DNA from: Cyathus striatus
Taxonomy: Eukaryota; Basidiomycota; Agaricomycetes; Agaricales; Nidulariaceae
Direction: 5' to 3'
Length of the DNA: 64,000 nt
Assembly (NCBI GenBank): GCA_025738555.1
Contig: JAOVFP010000016.1
Location: forward strand, 3,410,001 to 3,474,000
The notes under the pieces were generated by a model. That model was given only the letters and a program-made list of their open reading frames with translations, made no database searches and had not been told where the DNA came from. Of the stretch, positions 12,185 to 24,156 are shown piece after piece (positions within the stretch are counted from its first letter, which is position 1; each line of letters starts with the position of its first letter). Position numbers and translations under genes: made by a program.

Positions 12185-13497
12185 GCGGGCTGGGGTTGTA
12201 ATTGTAATACGCTTGTTCGACTTGGTGACTTTTTTCAGTGTAATTGCTGTTATAGTAAAGTTTCTTGCTGTTTTCCAAGGGGTCGGGATCACAGGGCGAC
12301 ATAGCGAAAGAGGAGTGAACATTCAACGAATATGACTGAGGCACGCGAACAAGCCTGGATAGTGATGTAGAATTTCACTAACTGTTGTGGTTCCTGTGAA
12401 CTACAAGCGTTGGTGTATTCCTGTGAATACACGTAATTTAAGTACACTTATATAAAATAGAAACGTACCCTTGTATCACTTGGTCTTGAGGCGTGTACGG
12501 GCGAAAGAGTAAGAATAAGCGTACCAAATAGTAAAGAGTCGGGTTCTCGAAGCGTAGGTCAACCAATTTAGTCACGAGCGTCACGAGCTACCGCCGATTA
12601 GAATAGCAGTTGTATTCAGTAATCGACAATACAGTAATAGTATGAAGTAGCGAGTAGATAGTACTGTACTATGATACCCTTTTTAGCAACACCACGAGAC
12701 TTAGCGCGAAGCCTTAAGTCGAGTTCCTGGTTCTTACGGTTGTCAAATCTGACAGAGTAATAATTGTGCGAAAAGAGATTATAAATTCAGTCTGTCTACA
12801 CATTCTTTTATACATATACTTGCTAATTTAACTAGAATGTTCACGTAGTCTGTATAATATTCTTCAAGTCTTATGTTATCTATTTAGTTACCTCGAGAGC
12901 CTTCTACTCACTTCCAGTTCTTTAACGGTCTCGGCCTACATAATAAAACGTCACGTGGCATTGAGCAGCGCAGCTGCGAAATGAAATACAAAGTGAAAAA
13001 TAGAAAAAATAGAAGAAAAGAGGGCGAGTATTCACGTAAGGACTCTATAGATAGTTAAATATACCGTATCCCTAACACTAACCTAGGTATATCAAAAATG
13101 ACTAGTAACGGGTGTGATTGAATATAGAAGGCGTGATCATTATCCAAAAGTCGTAAAATGCGAAAAAGCGAGCACCATAGTATATATACTAAATAATTTT
13201 GATGGCCCATATGCAAACCATAGCTTGGGTGACTGCGAGCCGAAAGGTATTCACCCGCAGCTCAAAAACGATTTCACAGAGGTATTCTTTCCATTTCTCA
13301 AATTTCATTCGCATCTAACAACAAAACTGCTGGTAAACAGGATGAGTCGTCGCATGCCGTAATTATTATAATTAGAGTCCAAAGGCATCTTGACCATTAG
13401 ACAACAGTAGACTTTGAATGGCTTTAAAGCTGTAAAGGGAGAAACGGCATAAGTAAACCATGACACTCTGTGTGCAAGGTACTTACCAACTAGGTGA
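12185..13497. other. Intergenic; duplicated 3' flank of NACHT-like copy 3
   Basis: No gene recognised. From about 13205 to 13497 the sequence matches, with indels, 19245-19455. Both are 3' flanks of NACHT-like copies and share the block TATGCAAACCAYARCTTGGG. This shows that copies 3 and 5 were duplicated with their downstream DNA. Confidence 0.5.
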
Positions 13498-14739
13498 CTA
13501 GTTCTCCAAGACTCCAATAGAATTTCCACGAAGAGTCGGACGTTCACCGAACTTAACATGGAATTCCAATTCTGCTTCTCGGCCATGAACATCCCACGGC
13601 CTGGTGAATTTAACATGACAATATAATAATAGTAACACTATAGGGCCGAGCACTTTGGAAGGGACGACAATCAATAAAAGGAACAGTATGAACAGATGAA
13701 CCAGGGGATATTGATCTTTCGATACAAGAAAAAGGATGCTCCCAGCTGCTAAGCATGCTGCTCCAAATGGTGCCACCGACAAGAACACCTGTTTCAAAAT
13801 GACTCCGTGGATGGGAGGCTGAATTGCTTGATCATCATATAGCGAAGTTCGTATTGGCTTCTGCAAATCTGAAATCCTGATCGGCACGTTGTGAAATGTA
13901 GAAAGAACATGTTCATGAGGCATTCCTGTTATAATAAACCTGAAACGAAGCTCGCCTATAAACTTGAACTCCTTAATTAAATGAGCGATATCAACAGCTA
14001 AGCTTGGAGTATTCATGCTGCAATCTATGCAATTAAATAAGCATGATTTCCATCCTTGTCTGGAGTTGTCCCTCCTCAATGAGAGCACGCAAGGGCCTGA
14101 TGATAAGTGATTGAAGCTGATTTTCTGGATTGTACTGGTGTGCTGAATAAAGAGCTCTGAGTACATGAGCTTCTAGTTCTGGTATACTTTCCATCAGTTG
14201 GTAAGCGAGAGTTATTATCCAATGGTTTGAAACATCAGGGCGTTTAGAACCAAGTGTAAAAGGAATTTCATAGAATAATATATGGGCAGCGAGTGTAATG
14301 CCTGAGATCGTGTTCTTTTTAGCATAATAATAGTGTATAAACAGGACACCAGTTTGTGAAAGGATATCCATATTGAATGTGGTCAAGAATAGACTCGTCT
14401 TGAATGAGTTATCGGGGTCCGTAAACCATTCTTGCATATGGGTAGGAATCAAGGACAGAGAGCTGATCTCTTCTTCGACGAGTGAGTAGAATCTCCTTGA
14501 AGGTCACACCCTTAATGATATAGTCTTTCATTCTCTCTTTCCCCACTAGATTAACAATCGTTCTAAATTGGAGAAGAAGGAAGGAGGACATTAAACATAC
14601 AGTCTTCAATTGATCTAGTATTCCCGCTGTTGTCGATAAAAGTGGAATTGGAGACGATAAAGTCATGTGCATGTGGGAAGGAGCCAAATGCTTGCTGTTG
14701 GGTTACAGGCTGAGTGGAAGGATAAGAAGAAGACTCCAT
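13498..14739 (-). pseudogene. Pseudo-NACHT membrane protein, copy 3 (frameshifted)
   Basis: Closest relative is copy 5. Exon 1 starts at 14739 and keeps SFPHAHDFIVSNSTFIDNSG. The main exon has two lesions relative to copy 5. One is a 2-nt deletion near 14447 (GAAATTCC reduced to GATTCC), between QLSVLD and PTHMQEWF. The other is a 5-nt deletion near 14035, just after EIMLI and before the IDCSMNTPS block. Apart from the frame changes the domain order is complete, including the C-terminal hydrophobic stretches and FTRPWDVHGREAEL. Neither lesion is in a simple homopolymer, which favours true decay over sequencing error. Any protein from this copy would stop before or at the Walker B position. 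Confidence 0.75.
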
Positions 14740-14869
14740 GTTTGTCGTCTCCCAAAGTGTAAACGTATTGCGGTAAATTGAGGAATTGGGGTGTGGTGCC
14801 ATGTCGACACTGTTTTTGACATGACCGCATTCGGGACTAAGGTAACTTGGAATCAGCCACGAACAGCAT

Positions 14870-15235
14870 GGTCCAAAATATGCTGGAAATCCTAAGTAGG
14901 ATATTCCAGGATGCGAAATGTTGGTGAGTGAGATGAAGGAAGAGGTGATACAGGCATGCAAGGGGTGTGTTCGGCCCGTGAAGTTTATGTAGTGTATATG
15001 AACTTTGTTCCAGTGCAACATGCGGAGACGGGTCCTTCGAACCTTAATCTTGTCAATCGGACGTCGTGAAGGAATTGTTCACGAAGATGACGAGAGTGAT
15101 TTTGTCTCATCGGAGGGGAAACATGACTATTATTTATGTCTGAAGGAAGAATCAAAGGCGTTGGGGGAGTGTGGGGGCTGGGTTACCGTATAATACATTT
15201 TGTTGAGTGTATCTTGCTACTTTCCAAGGCGAATA
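14870..15235 (+). pseudogene. Decayed 3' fragment of the SET gene
   Basis: Matches the SET gene's 3' part (about 11915-12265) with many substitutions and small indels. Shared blocks include ATATT(C/T)CAGGATGCGA, a MEKEG-like stretch, TTTTGTCTCATCGG and the downstream CTTTCCAAG. The frame is broken repeatedly; for example, an early stop follows the block matching AMKFMY. It lies between NACHT-like copies 3 and 4, which mirrors the real SET gene's position between copies 2 and 3. Confidence 0.75.
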
Positions 15236-15394
15236 CATGGTTTTATTAGCATGCTGAGAGAATTATATGTATTACAAGTGAGGTCATACTGAATACTAAT
15301 GCAGGCATCAAAAATCATGATACTAGACGGTTCGACTTCCAGACTAGTAACTGGAAGTGGAGCCAGTGTAAATAGGCCAACCTAATACTATGTA

Positions 15395-16618
15395 CTACGT
15401 AAGTACTCGCTCTCGTTGCGGACGTTCTGAACACTCCACAGCTATAGCAATATAGAACATCGCTTCATGTTCTCGGCCATGGACATCCCATGGTCTGGTC
15501 AATTTAACATACCAATATGCTGACACAAATATTGGTGTGATGAATACCGCCAACAGGACAGTCATGAGTAATATGTATGCTATGAGGTAACCCAATACAT
15601 TCCAACCAAATACCAGAAAGAAGAAGATTACGAAAAAGAAGTATGATACTGTGAATTTTCCCGCAGAAAAGAGCACATGCTTCATAATGATTAATTCTCC
15701 CCGGAATTGAATTCTTTCAGCAACATATAATGGAGTTCGTTTCGGCTGTTGCAAATCTGAAATCTCGATTGGCACATTGCGAAATGTAGAACGAACATTT
15801 TCTTGAGGTGTTCCTGTTATAAGAAACCTGAAACGAAGTTCGTGTAAAGACTGCAGTTCCCTAACGAGGTAGGCGATATCGGCCGCTAAGCTCAAAGCAT
15901 TCATGCTGCAGTCTATGCAATCAAGATGAATGAGCAAGATCTCCTTCCGTTTAAAATGTCCCTCCTCAATGATTGCGCGTAAGGGTCGAATAACGAGGGC
16001 CTGAAGTTGCTCTACTGAATTATGCTGGGTGATTAGAGGATCCAAATGAAGAGCTTCGAGCACGGAATAGTGAGTTCTGGCATGCTCAGCATTAGCTGGT
16101 AAGCAAGAGTGGTTACCCAATGGCCTGAAACATCAGGGCGGCTCTCTCCAGGCAGAAAAGGAATTTCGTAGAATAAAATATGAGCTGCTAACGTAATTCC
16201 TTGGATCTGGCTTTGGCCGAAATATTGCACCACCAGGACACCAGTCTGTGAAAGAACATCCATATTGAAGGTGGTCAAGAATCGGCTCGTCTTGAATGAA
16301 TTATCCGGGTCCTCAAACCATTGTTGAATATCACTAGGAAGTTCGAGGCCAGCGAGCTTTTCACGTCGTCGATCGGTGAGTTGCATCTCATTGGCACTCG
16401 CACCCTTAATAACAGTTTCTTTCAGGTCCTCTTTTACTAAATCAGACATAAGATTACATTAGTAGCGATAAGCAAGAAAGAATTTAAAGCATACAGTCTT
16501 CGAGTGATTTGACATTTCCGCTGTTGTCGATGAAAGTAGAGTTTTCAGTGTTAAAGTGATGTGAATGAGAGAAGTTAGGTAGTTGATATTCGGTAGAACG
16601 GGAAGAGGAAGACTGCAT
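15395..16618 (-). pseudogene. Pseudo-NACHT membrane protein, copy 4 (one frameshift)
   Basis: Most similar to copy 6. Exon 1 starts at 16618 with MQSSSSRSTEY and keeps FSHSHHFNTENSTFIDNSG; its donor CT|GTATGC is intact. The main exon is open from VKEDLKETVIKGAS to MPELTIP. It then loses one base near 16063 (ATTCCGTGCTCG where copy 6 has GTTCCTGTGCTCG), so the frame runs into a stop after about ten residues. The downstream half is open in the other frame: LHLDPLITQHN, LIHLDCIDCSMNAL, FLITGTP, two long hydrophobic stretches and LTRPWDVHGREHE. A single missing T may be real or an assembly error. If corrected, the gene would be intact. Confidence 0.7.
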
Positions 16619-18110
16619 GTTGTCGTCTACCAAAGGGCAAGCTCAAATTGAGGGACTGAGAATATGAGCGGGGAAAGTTTGGGTGTTCGTACAAATAAGA
16701 AACGCCGAGTCGTGCAGGGTGGAAACAATGTGGTGTGATTGCCAACAGCAGTGGAGAGTGCTTTTATTAGGAGACACTGCTAATTGATCGAATCTATATT
16801 ACAATGTTCCCTAATTTTAAGTTTGCTCGGCCTTGCTGAGAAAGTTATAGTCAAAAGTTAGGAGATGATTTTTGTTCTGGGCAGATATTAGACGTGTCAT
16901 TGACGCGCCGCATTAGAAGAGTGTGGTGACCAACGTACCGTAAAAGAACGAGGTGTGCTCCGTACAGCAAACTTGTCTGTCTCGTACAAGAAGGCTCCGA
17001 GACAATCTATGTGGAAACAACGTGTTTGTAAATTGAGACTTAGGCGCTGTAAACTTGATCAAGCTGCTAATTATAGTGAACCGTAATAGTAGCACTGCGC
17101 AGTTGAATCTGACTGCTTACAATAACAATTTACCTTTTGGCCATAGACCAACTACATCACACCTCTAACTTCCTGGAATATGCGCATGTAAGAGTTGTAC
17201 TTCAAAGGGACCGTCGTAGACATTGAGCGCAACGATTGTGATGTTGCACGGAACGAAATCAAACAGAGACGATCTGAGCCATCAATAGCGCCGTATTTCG
17301 CTGATTCCCAAGCCTCAAGTGATCAATAATCGCGGAAATGAAATTACTTATCATGGCGACCTTGATCTCAGTTCGACTTGTAGAACTAGAAAGAGGGTAT
17401 AATCAGTAAGCGTATGTGGACTGCGAGGCAAGTTGGAAAGCTTAGAAGATGTTAGTGTCTGAATATGTTACTTACTAGCAAGTGTGTTTCAAAGAGGAAC
17501 ACAAAACTGGTCCTGTATCTGGGGAAATATAACTTGCACGGGTACAATAAGATAAGCATAGCATTATCCCTGAGAACACGCGGACAGAGCGTGTTTGTAC
17601 GCCGTAACTTCAGTGAATAACGGAAACTTAGAAGGCATTGTAATGAACACGATCAAGCTGGTAATCAAAGTGAACACTGCCAACCCTAACTGCGCAGTAT
17701 AACGTGAGTACTTACAATAAGATAAGCAATAAGTATGTAGATCATGGGCAATGGTGCATCATGCACAAGTTATTCAAAAGTAACTTGGAAGATCTATACT
17801 TTCAACGTCCTGGCAAAGCCATGGAAATTAATCGGCATGTTGAGACTCCGCTACTATAGTGTTACTGATCCTAGTTCTTTAGTTTTCCCATGGCAGTCCC
17901 GGGTGTCGTCTTACGCTAATAGGCCTTATGCGAATAGAAAGCAATGCAAAAGGATCATTTAGAGGAGCGTTTGATGACAGGAAGGAGAATACGTGCCATG
18001 AGCAACTTGGACTCTGAAGTCGTTTCAACTTAGTTTCAACGTCAACTTGACGTCAACAATCAATTAATCACACGGCATTCGGCGCTTCTTCGTAGTTCAT
18101 TGTCACTTAT
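16619..18110. other. Intergenic with degenerate upstream repeats
   Basis: Contains at least two decayed copies of the upstream module seen near NACHT-like copies 1, 2 and 7. One is at about 16940-17110 (GGAAACAACGTGTTTGTAAATTGAG) and one at about 17555-17735. Each ends with a TAGTGAACC... or TCAAAGTGAAC... block and a GCGCAGT block. Open frames such as 17744-17962 have no recognisable features. Confidence 0.45.
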
Positions 18111-19060
18111 TTGTTCCGAAAGCCCATCCACCGTACCTCAAACGCCCGCTTGAGGCCCCCCGGCTGCCCCGCCACGCCACGGTTCACTGCATTCGGGGAC
18201 TGCGACGAAATGTTGCGAACAAGCCCAGTACACTTCTCCGACCACTCACCGTCACTCCTTCTCTCAACCACAGCATCAACAAGAACTCAGTCTCTCCCTC
18301 CACATCTAACCCCTCCACTACCACCACCCACTCACACCAGCGCACACCACCCAATGACCCACAGCCCCACTCAACATGCGATCAACGAATAACCTTGGAC
18401 TCTCCGTGCAACAGACTAGTCACCTCCCTCATGCCGCGTGACACGTACTCCCACTTTCCCCATGCGAAGGAAAGCAAGTGCCGCTACCTCAGAGCTACGC
18501 TGTCCTCATTGAACTCGGTCCCTACCCACTAGTGTCCTTTGCGCAGAGGAGGACGCGATGACGGGTGACTGCTAGTACTAGATGGTTCTTCTCTAATCTC
18601 CAAGGAGGGGAGAGGGTACTACGATGATTGCGCATCTTGTCATCCCACCACATGCACTCGCAACTCCACCCGCGCGAGGCACAGCAAGCGCCGATACCAC
18701 GAAGTATGGTTTCTTAGTTCAGCTCGTCGACGGACTCAGGCCCGTTGACGTTGTATGCGCTGAGGTCTTCAAAGTCTTCAAAGTTTTTCGCGTCCATCTT
18801 TCCCCCCGTCTCCTTGTTCAACGCTGTTATATTTCCACCTGGCAATGAATTGACAAGGGACGCCCTCAGTGCTAGCGACATACAACTACATCAAGTATGC
18901 CATAATCCCTTGGGAGCTCAACCCCAACCTGCGAATTCTCCAGCTTCTTTACTTCTCGCTACCACTCGTATCCCCCGTTTCATCGTTCAAGGGTGAAGGA
19001 GAAGCAGGAGGAGGAAAAGTGTATGAAGTGGAGGGATGCGGTGGAGAAGGACACAGAAAT
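18111..19060 (+). pseudogene. Decayed flavin reductase fragment 1
   Basis: Matches the flavin reductase gene at 26743-27265. The upstream block AAAGCCCATCCACCGTACC is at about 18119-18137. The start ATGTTGCGAACAAGCCCAG is near 18209 and the CTCACTCC/ACCACAGCATCAACAAGA stretch follows. The core block CCTCATGCCGCGTGACACG is near 18427. The segment equivalent to GAHSHFPHAKDSKCRY...FALRIPS appears twice, at about 18430-18560 and 18630-18790, so the fragment has an internal duplication. Frames are broken throughout. The 3' end (about 18830-19040) matches 22200-22390 in fragment 2. Confidence 0.7.
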
Positions 19061-19455
19061 GGTATAGCTGAATGTCCTCCTGTCTAAATTGATTAATGAT
19101 TGACTACTGGAGAAAATATAGCTGTAAAACGAGAGAGCGAGGACATAGCGTATAGATCAAACAATGTTTATGGTGGAACAGGCGCTAGATGCATGAATAT
19201 GACTCAAATTTGACTGGCCAGAGAGTATTTGCGTTAAACAGAAAAGCCTATGCAAACCACAACTTGGGTGACTGCGAATCGAAAGTCTCAAGTTTGATTT
19301 GTATCTATCAACAAACTTCTACTGGTAAATAGGATCGTCACACGCTGTAGTTCTTATAACTGGCTTCTTCACTTTAGACATTGAAAGTTTTAAAACTGTA
19401 AAAGGGTAAAAGGCTTAAGAGAATTATAACAGTTTGAATCCAAGGTATTTATTAA

Positions 19456-20714
19456 CTAGGTGACTAGTTCTCCAGTGGAATTTCCACGAAGAGTCGGTAA
19501 TAGTACAGCGAACTTAATATGGAATTTCAATTCTTCTTCTCGGCCATGAACATCCCATGGCCTGGTGAATTTAATATACCAATAAAATAGTAGTAACCCT
19601 ATAGGGATGAATATCCCGAGCATGGTAGCAAAGGTTAACCAAAATATGACCAAAGTAAACCAGCCCTGTTCATTTACTCGCATCCAGCGCTGAAGCTCAA
19701 AGAGGATGCGTACGACTGCTAAGCATGCTGCTCCGCTTGGTACCACTATCAACATCACCCGTCCAAAAACGATTACGTCGATGGGAAGCTGAATTCTTTG
19801 ATCATAATATAGCGAAGTTCGTATTGGCTCCTGCAAATCTGAAATCTTGATGGGCACATTGTGAAATGTAGAAAGAACATGTTCATGAGGCATTCCTGTT
19901 ATGATAAACCTGAAACGAAGCTCGGCTATAGACTTCAATTCCTTAATTAAGTGGGCAATATCAAAAGCTAAGCTTGGAGTATTCATGCTGCAATCTATGC
20001 AATCAAGATAGATGAGCATGATTTCCGTCCTTGTCTGGAGTCGTCCCTCCTTAATGAGAGCATGCAAGGGACCAACAATAAGCGATTGAAGTTGATTTTC
20101 CGAATTGTACTGATGTGCTGAATAGAAGGCTTTGAGCACAGGAGTTTCTAATTCCGGTATACTCTCCATCAGTTGGTAAGCGAGAGTTATTATCCAGTGG
20201 TGTGAAACATCAGGGCGTGTACGTCCAAGTGTGAAAGGAATTTCATAGAATAATATATGGGCAGCGAGCGTAATGCCTGATATCGTGCTCTTGTTATCAT
20301 AATAGTAGCGCATAAACAGGACACCAGCCTGTGAAAGGATATCCATATTGGATGTGGTCAAGAATTGACTCGTCTTGAATGAATTATTGGGGGCCATAAA
20401 CCATTCTTGCATATGGGTAGGAATTTCAAGGACAGAGAGCTGGTGTCTTCTTCGAGGAGTAAATTTTATCTCCTTGAAGGTCACACCCTTAATAGCATAG
20501 TCCTTCATTCTTTCTTTTCCTACTAGATTAACAATCATCTTAAATCGGAGGAAAAGGAGAGAAGAGATTAAAACATACAGTCTTCGATTGATCTGGCATT
20601 TCCACTGAAGCTGTCGATAAAAGTGGAGTTGGAGACGATAAAGTCATGTGCATTTGGGAAGGAGCCAAATGATTGTTGTTGGGTTACTGGAGTGGAAGGA
20701 TAAGAAGACTGCAT
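19456..20714 (-). CDS. Pseudo-NACHT membrane protein, copy 5 (intact)
   Basis: Two exons, 20714-20579 and 20522-19456, about 400 residues. Exon 1 encodes MQSSYPSTPVTQQQ, then SFPNAHDFIVSNSTFIDSFS with GNARSIED. One extra codon relative to copies 1, 2 and 7 lies inside the motif. The core reads PTHMQEWF, DILSQAGVLFMRYYY in place of a P-loop, LAAHILFYEIPF, TLAYQLM, LIYLDCIDCSMNTPS, FIITGMP and VPIKISDLQEP. Two hydrophobic stretches (about 19800-19560) precede FTRPWDVHGREEEL and a basic tail ending GELVT. The donor T|GTATGT and acceptor CTAG|TA keep the frame. It serves as the intact reference for copy 3. Function is unknown; the NLR-like core suggests a signalling or defence role, but ATP binding by the usual loop is unlikely. 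Confidence 0.7.
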
Positions 20715-21339
20715 GTTGTCGTCCCCCAATGTGTAAATGTATTGCGGCCCTGAAATTGAGGAACTATGGGGAGTTTTTATATGAGTACTGGAGTGTGATT
20801 ACTAGTAAATGCCGATGGCAGTGCCAGAGAGTGAATTTATTGGCGCCATAAATATAGTTTCTTATCTGGTTGCTAGTCCCAAGTGCTATTAATATTATTC
20901 TAGCATGAGGTACTATTGAACTTGGAATGATGATCAGCTTATATTGCGAAACCTAATGGAAGATTAGTATCAAACAGCTTTAACATATGCACTTTGCAGT
21001 GTCATGCATTCATCAAAATAGCAATTCTTCGGTGCACACATTGTTAATTGCTTCAACAAGCAAAATCATGTTAACCCAGTAGTAACAGGAAAAACTGTAA
21101 ATTGAACGTATGAGAAAAAGCAAGGAATCATGCATTCACGATAGACTTTAATAACAGCATTGGGATTCGACTGCGACATTTATAATGATTGACAGCGAGA
21201 GATGGTCACAAGAGTTGACGATAGTTTACAGCAGTAGAAAGAGAAGAGGAATGCTGTATATTTCATCTCCAAAAGGGTGAATGTATTGTGATCAAATTGC
21301 CAGACTGGGGAAATTGAGTCACAAAGGTGTATTCCCGCT
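20715..21339. other. Intergenic upstream of NACHT-like copy 5
   Basis: AT-rich upstream region. The block GAGTGTGATTAC...GGCAGTG...TTTATTGG (about 20790-20850) resembles the upstream block of copies 4 and 6 (near 16730-16780 and 24250-24300). No gene seen. Confidence 0.35.
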
Positions 21340-22330
21340 GTCCAAGAAGTCATATATAAATAACAAAAAGCACTCGACTATAGAAAGGAGATTGCATACC
21401 ATGATCAGCTTGGAGATGACAAAGATCAAGTGGAATGAAGGTTTGAACGATATGTAAGCACTCATTATTTCTTTGTTGTTTATCAACAACACCAAACACT
21501 CGGTTCGCAATCCATCTGGCATCCGGGAACCGCAACAGAAGTTGCAAACAGCGCCCAACACACTTCTTCGACCACTCATCCACTCTTTCCCCCATCTCTC
21601 GTAACTCATCCGCAGCATGAACAATCAAAAAAGACCCAGTCTCTTCCTTTCAACCCCTATACATCTACTCCACCTCCACCTCCGCCCACCCCACAGCCCA
21701 CAACCCTACATGAAACGCTCTCAAAGAGAAACTCTGTACTCTATTTCGTAAAACAGCTCAACCACTGGCTGTCATAATATCCCTCATGCTACATAGCATA
21801 CACTCTTACTTCCCACATGTAAAGACAGCAAGCACACGGTGATACTCTATCTTCATTCAGCTCGATGTTGATGGATCCCTACCCGATATTATGCCCTTTG
21901 CGCCGAGGATTCCGTCGAGGATGGCGAATGACTGCAGTATTGGGTTGAAGATGCTTCTCCCACGTTTATTCAAAGAAGGGGGAGAGTGTACCACTGATAT
22001 ATCCACCTATGGGGATTGTGCATCTTGTCATCCCACCACACACACTCACCACTTCACCCACGTGAGGGACAGAAAGTGCTGATACCCGGGTCTATGATTT
22101 CTTCGTTCAACTCGTCAACAGCTTTGGTGTCGTTTGGACTGAGGTGTTCGAAACCTTTAAAATCTTTCCCATCCATCTCCCCCTCCTCCTTTTTCAACCC
22201 ATCATATTCCCAATTGGCAATCAATCAACAAGAGACGCCCTCAGTGGCATACAAGTTGGCCATGGCAAAGGTTGAAGGCGCATGTAAAGTGTGCCGTAAT
22301 CCTTTGTGAGCCTGATGCCAACCTGCGAAC
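21340..22330 (+). pseudogene. Decayed flavin reductase fragment 2
   Basis: Matches the flavin reductase locus from about 26600 on. The upstream block ATGATCAGCTTGGAGATGAC is near 21400. The 5' coding region follows at about 21500-21680, with recognisable CACTTCT.CGACCACTCA and CTCTTCC blocks. The core is present twice, at about 21780-21920 and 22015-22150, as in fragment 1. Stops and indels occur throughout. It lies directly before a decayed MFS fragment and NACHT-like copy 6, so it forms part of a duplicated module. Confidence 0.7.
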
Positions 22331-22349
22331 CTCTCCAGATTCTTTTACT

Positions 22350-22610
22350 TCTCACTCCCATTCATGATCACTGCTCTATCGTACCAGAGTGAAAAAGAAG
22401 GGCAGAAAGATACCATCAATTACACTTCGTGTCCTCAACGTCAATCTGTGATTTCTCCCAGTCCTTTTCCTTCCCTCTCCCTCTCCGGCGGCAGCATCCT
22501 GCTTTACGGAGAACTGGTTCCTGGACGTCTCAAGAGGAACAGCGGAGACATGTTCCATGGCCGAGGGTGTCTTGTTTCATGGGGTGCAACTTCGACTTTA
22601 CTTTAGCTAA
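22350..22610 (-). pseudogene. Decayed N-terminal fragment of the MFS transporter gene
   Basis: Minus-strand sequence matching the MFS N-terminal exon (about 5195-5440). It keeps GACACCCTC(T/G), GGAACATGTCTCCG and GTTCCTCT(C/T)GA (residues EHVSAVPLE), then CCAGGAACCAG. After a gap come CTGGTACGATAG and GAAAAGGAC.(T/G)(A/G)GAGAA. The intervening part is deleted or rearranged and no membrane segments follow. It shows that DNA from the MFS locus was copied into this block. Confidence 0.65.
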
Positions 22611-22933
22611 AGAGCATGATGTCAACCGCCGCTTCGGACTCTGATGCACATTCCCTAGATTGTGATTACATATGGCTGCACAGTACTGAATGCCTTACTC
22701 CAATTTGTAAACATGATTTTTATGTAACAACTGAGCTAACATAGTCCTGCTGAGAAATATCATTGTCGTACGTTGCTTATTTAGAATTACATGTATGTAA
22801 CCAGAATACCTAAAGTGCTTCAAGCCGCCTTCAGACTTCTAAAAATTCTTCACCGCTGTAGAGAGGAACAAGCTATTGGCAAGGAATTGTAACGATGTAT
22901 TTTAAAGTACTTACTGGGTGGCTGGTTCATCCA

Positions 22934-24156
22934 TCAGAGTTTGTTTAGAATATCTCCTCCACTAGTAAGATAGAATATCACTTCCTCTTCTCGGCCATGG
23001 AGATCCCATGGCCTGGTGAGAGTAAGATACCAATATACTAGTATAAACATTAATGCGGAAAGTACCACTATCAGAACAGTGATGATTAACATGAATGCAG
23101 TGAAGTAAGTCAATACTTCCCAACTTCCAAAAACCAGAGATAGAATGCCTCCGATTAATAAGAATGGCACCATTATTCGCGGTGCCAAGTACAAGAGAAT
23201 CTGCTTCATAAAGACCAATACTCCATGAAACTGAAAACTTTGAGCAACATATAGCGAAGTTCGTTTTGGCTGTTGCAGATTCAAAATCTCGATTGGCACA
23301 TTGCGAAACGTAGAAATAACGTTTTTTTGAGGTGTTCCTGTTATGAGAAACCTGAAACGAAGTTCATGTAACGACGCCAGCTCCCTAATGAGGTATGCAA
23401 TGTCCAACGCTAAACTTGAGGCATTCGTGCTGCAGTCCAGACAGTCAAGGTGAATGAGTAAGACTTCCTTCCTTTTAAAAAGTCCCTCTTCAATGACTGC
23501 ATGCAATGGACGAATAATAAGGGCCTGAAACTGCTCTGCTGAATTATACTGGGGGATTAGGGGATCCAAATGAAGAGCTTCGAGCACAGGAACTGTAAGT
23601 TCCGGCATGCTCAGCATCAACTGGTATGCGAGGGTGATTATCCATTGACGCGAGACGTCAGGGCGCCTGTCTCCAGGTTTAAAAGGGATTTCGTAGAATA
23701 AAATATGGGCGGCGAGCGTAAGACCTGGGATTTGGTTATGGCGAAAATACTCCACTACCAGGACACCAGTCTGCGAAAGGTCATCCATATTAGAGGTGAT
23801 CAAAAATCGATTCGTCTTGAACGAATTATCCGGATCCTTAAACCATTCTTGAATATCATTAGGAAGTTCGAGGCCAGAAAGTTGTTCACGTCGTCTATTG
23901 GTGAGATGCATCTCTTTGGAGCTTTCCCCCTTAATAATAGTTCTCTTCATGGCCTCTTTTACTAGATTAAGTGCAATGTTACATTATTAGAGATAAGATG
24001 GAGGAAGAAATTAAAGCATAGTCTTCAAGTGATTTAACATTCCCGCTATTGTCAATAAAAGTGGAGTTTTCGATGTTAAAGTGATGTTGCATGAGAGAAG
24101 GAGCCAGGTACTTGGTGATAGGCTACTGCAGTCGGGCGAGGAGAGCGAGACTGCAT
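22934..24156 (-). pseudogene. Pseudo-NACHT membrane protein, copy 6 (first exon broken, core open)
   Basis: The main exon (about 23968-22934) is fully open from VKEAMKRTIIKG: DIQEWFKDP, DDLSQTGVLVVEYF, LAAHILFYEIPF, TLAYQLM, LIHLDCLDCSTNAS, FLITGTP, hydrophobic stretches and LTRPWDLHGREEEV. Exon 1 is damaged in two ways relative to copy 4. An extra base near 24087 shifts the frame inside the FSHAHHF block. The splice donor has lost its GT (GACTGTATGC became GACTATGC) near 24020. A protein could still start at the Met in MKRTIIKG, giving about 338 residues without the N-terminal motif. It is called a pseudogene with reserve; it may instead be a functional N-terminally shortened variant. Confidence 0.6.
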
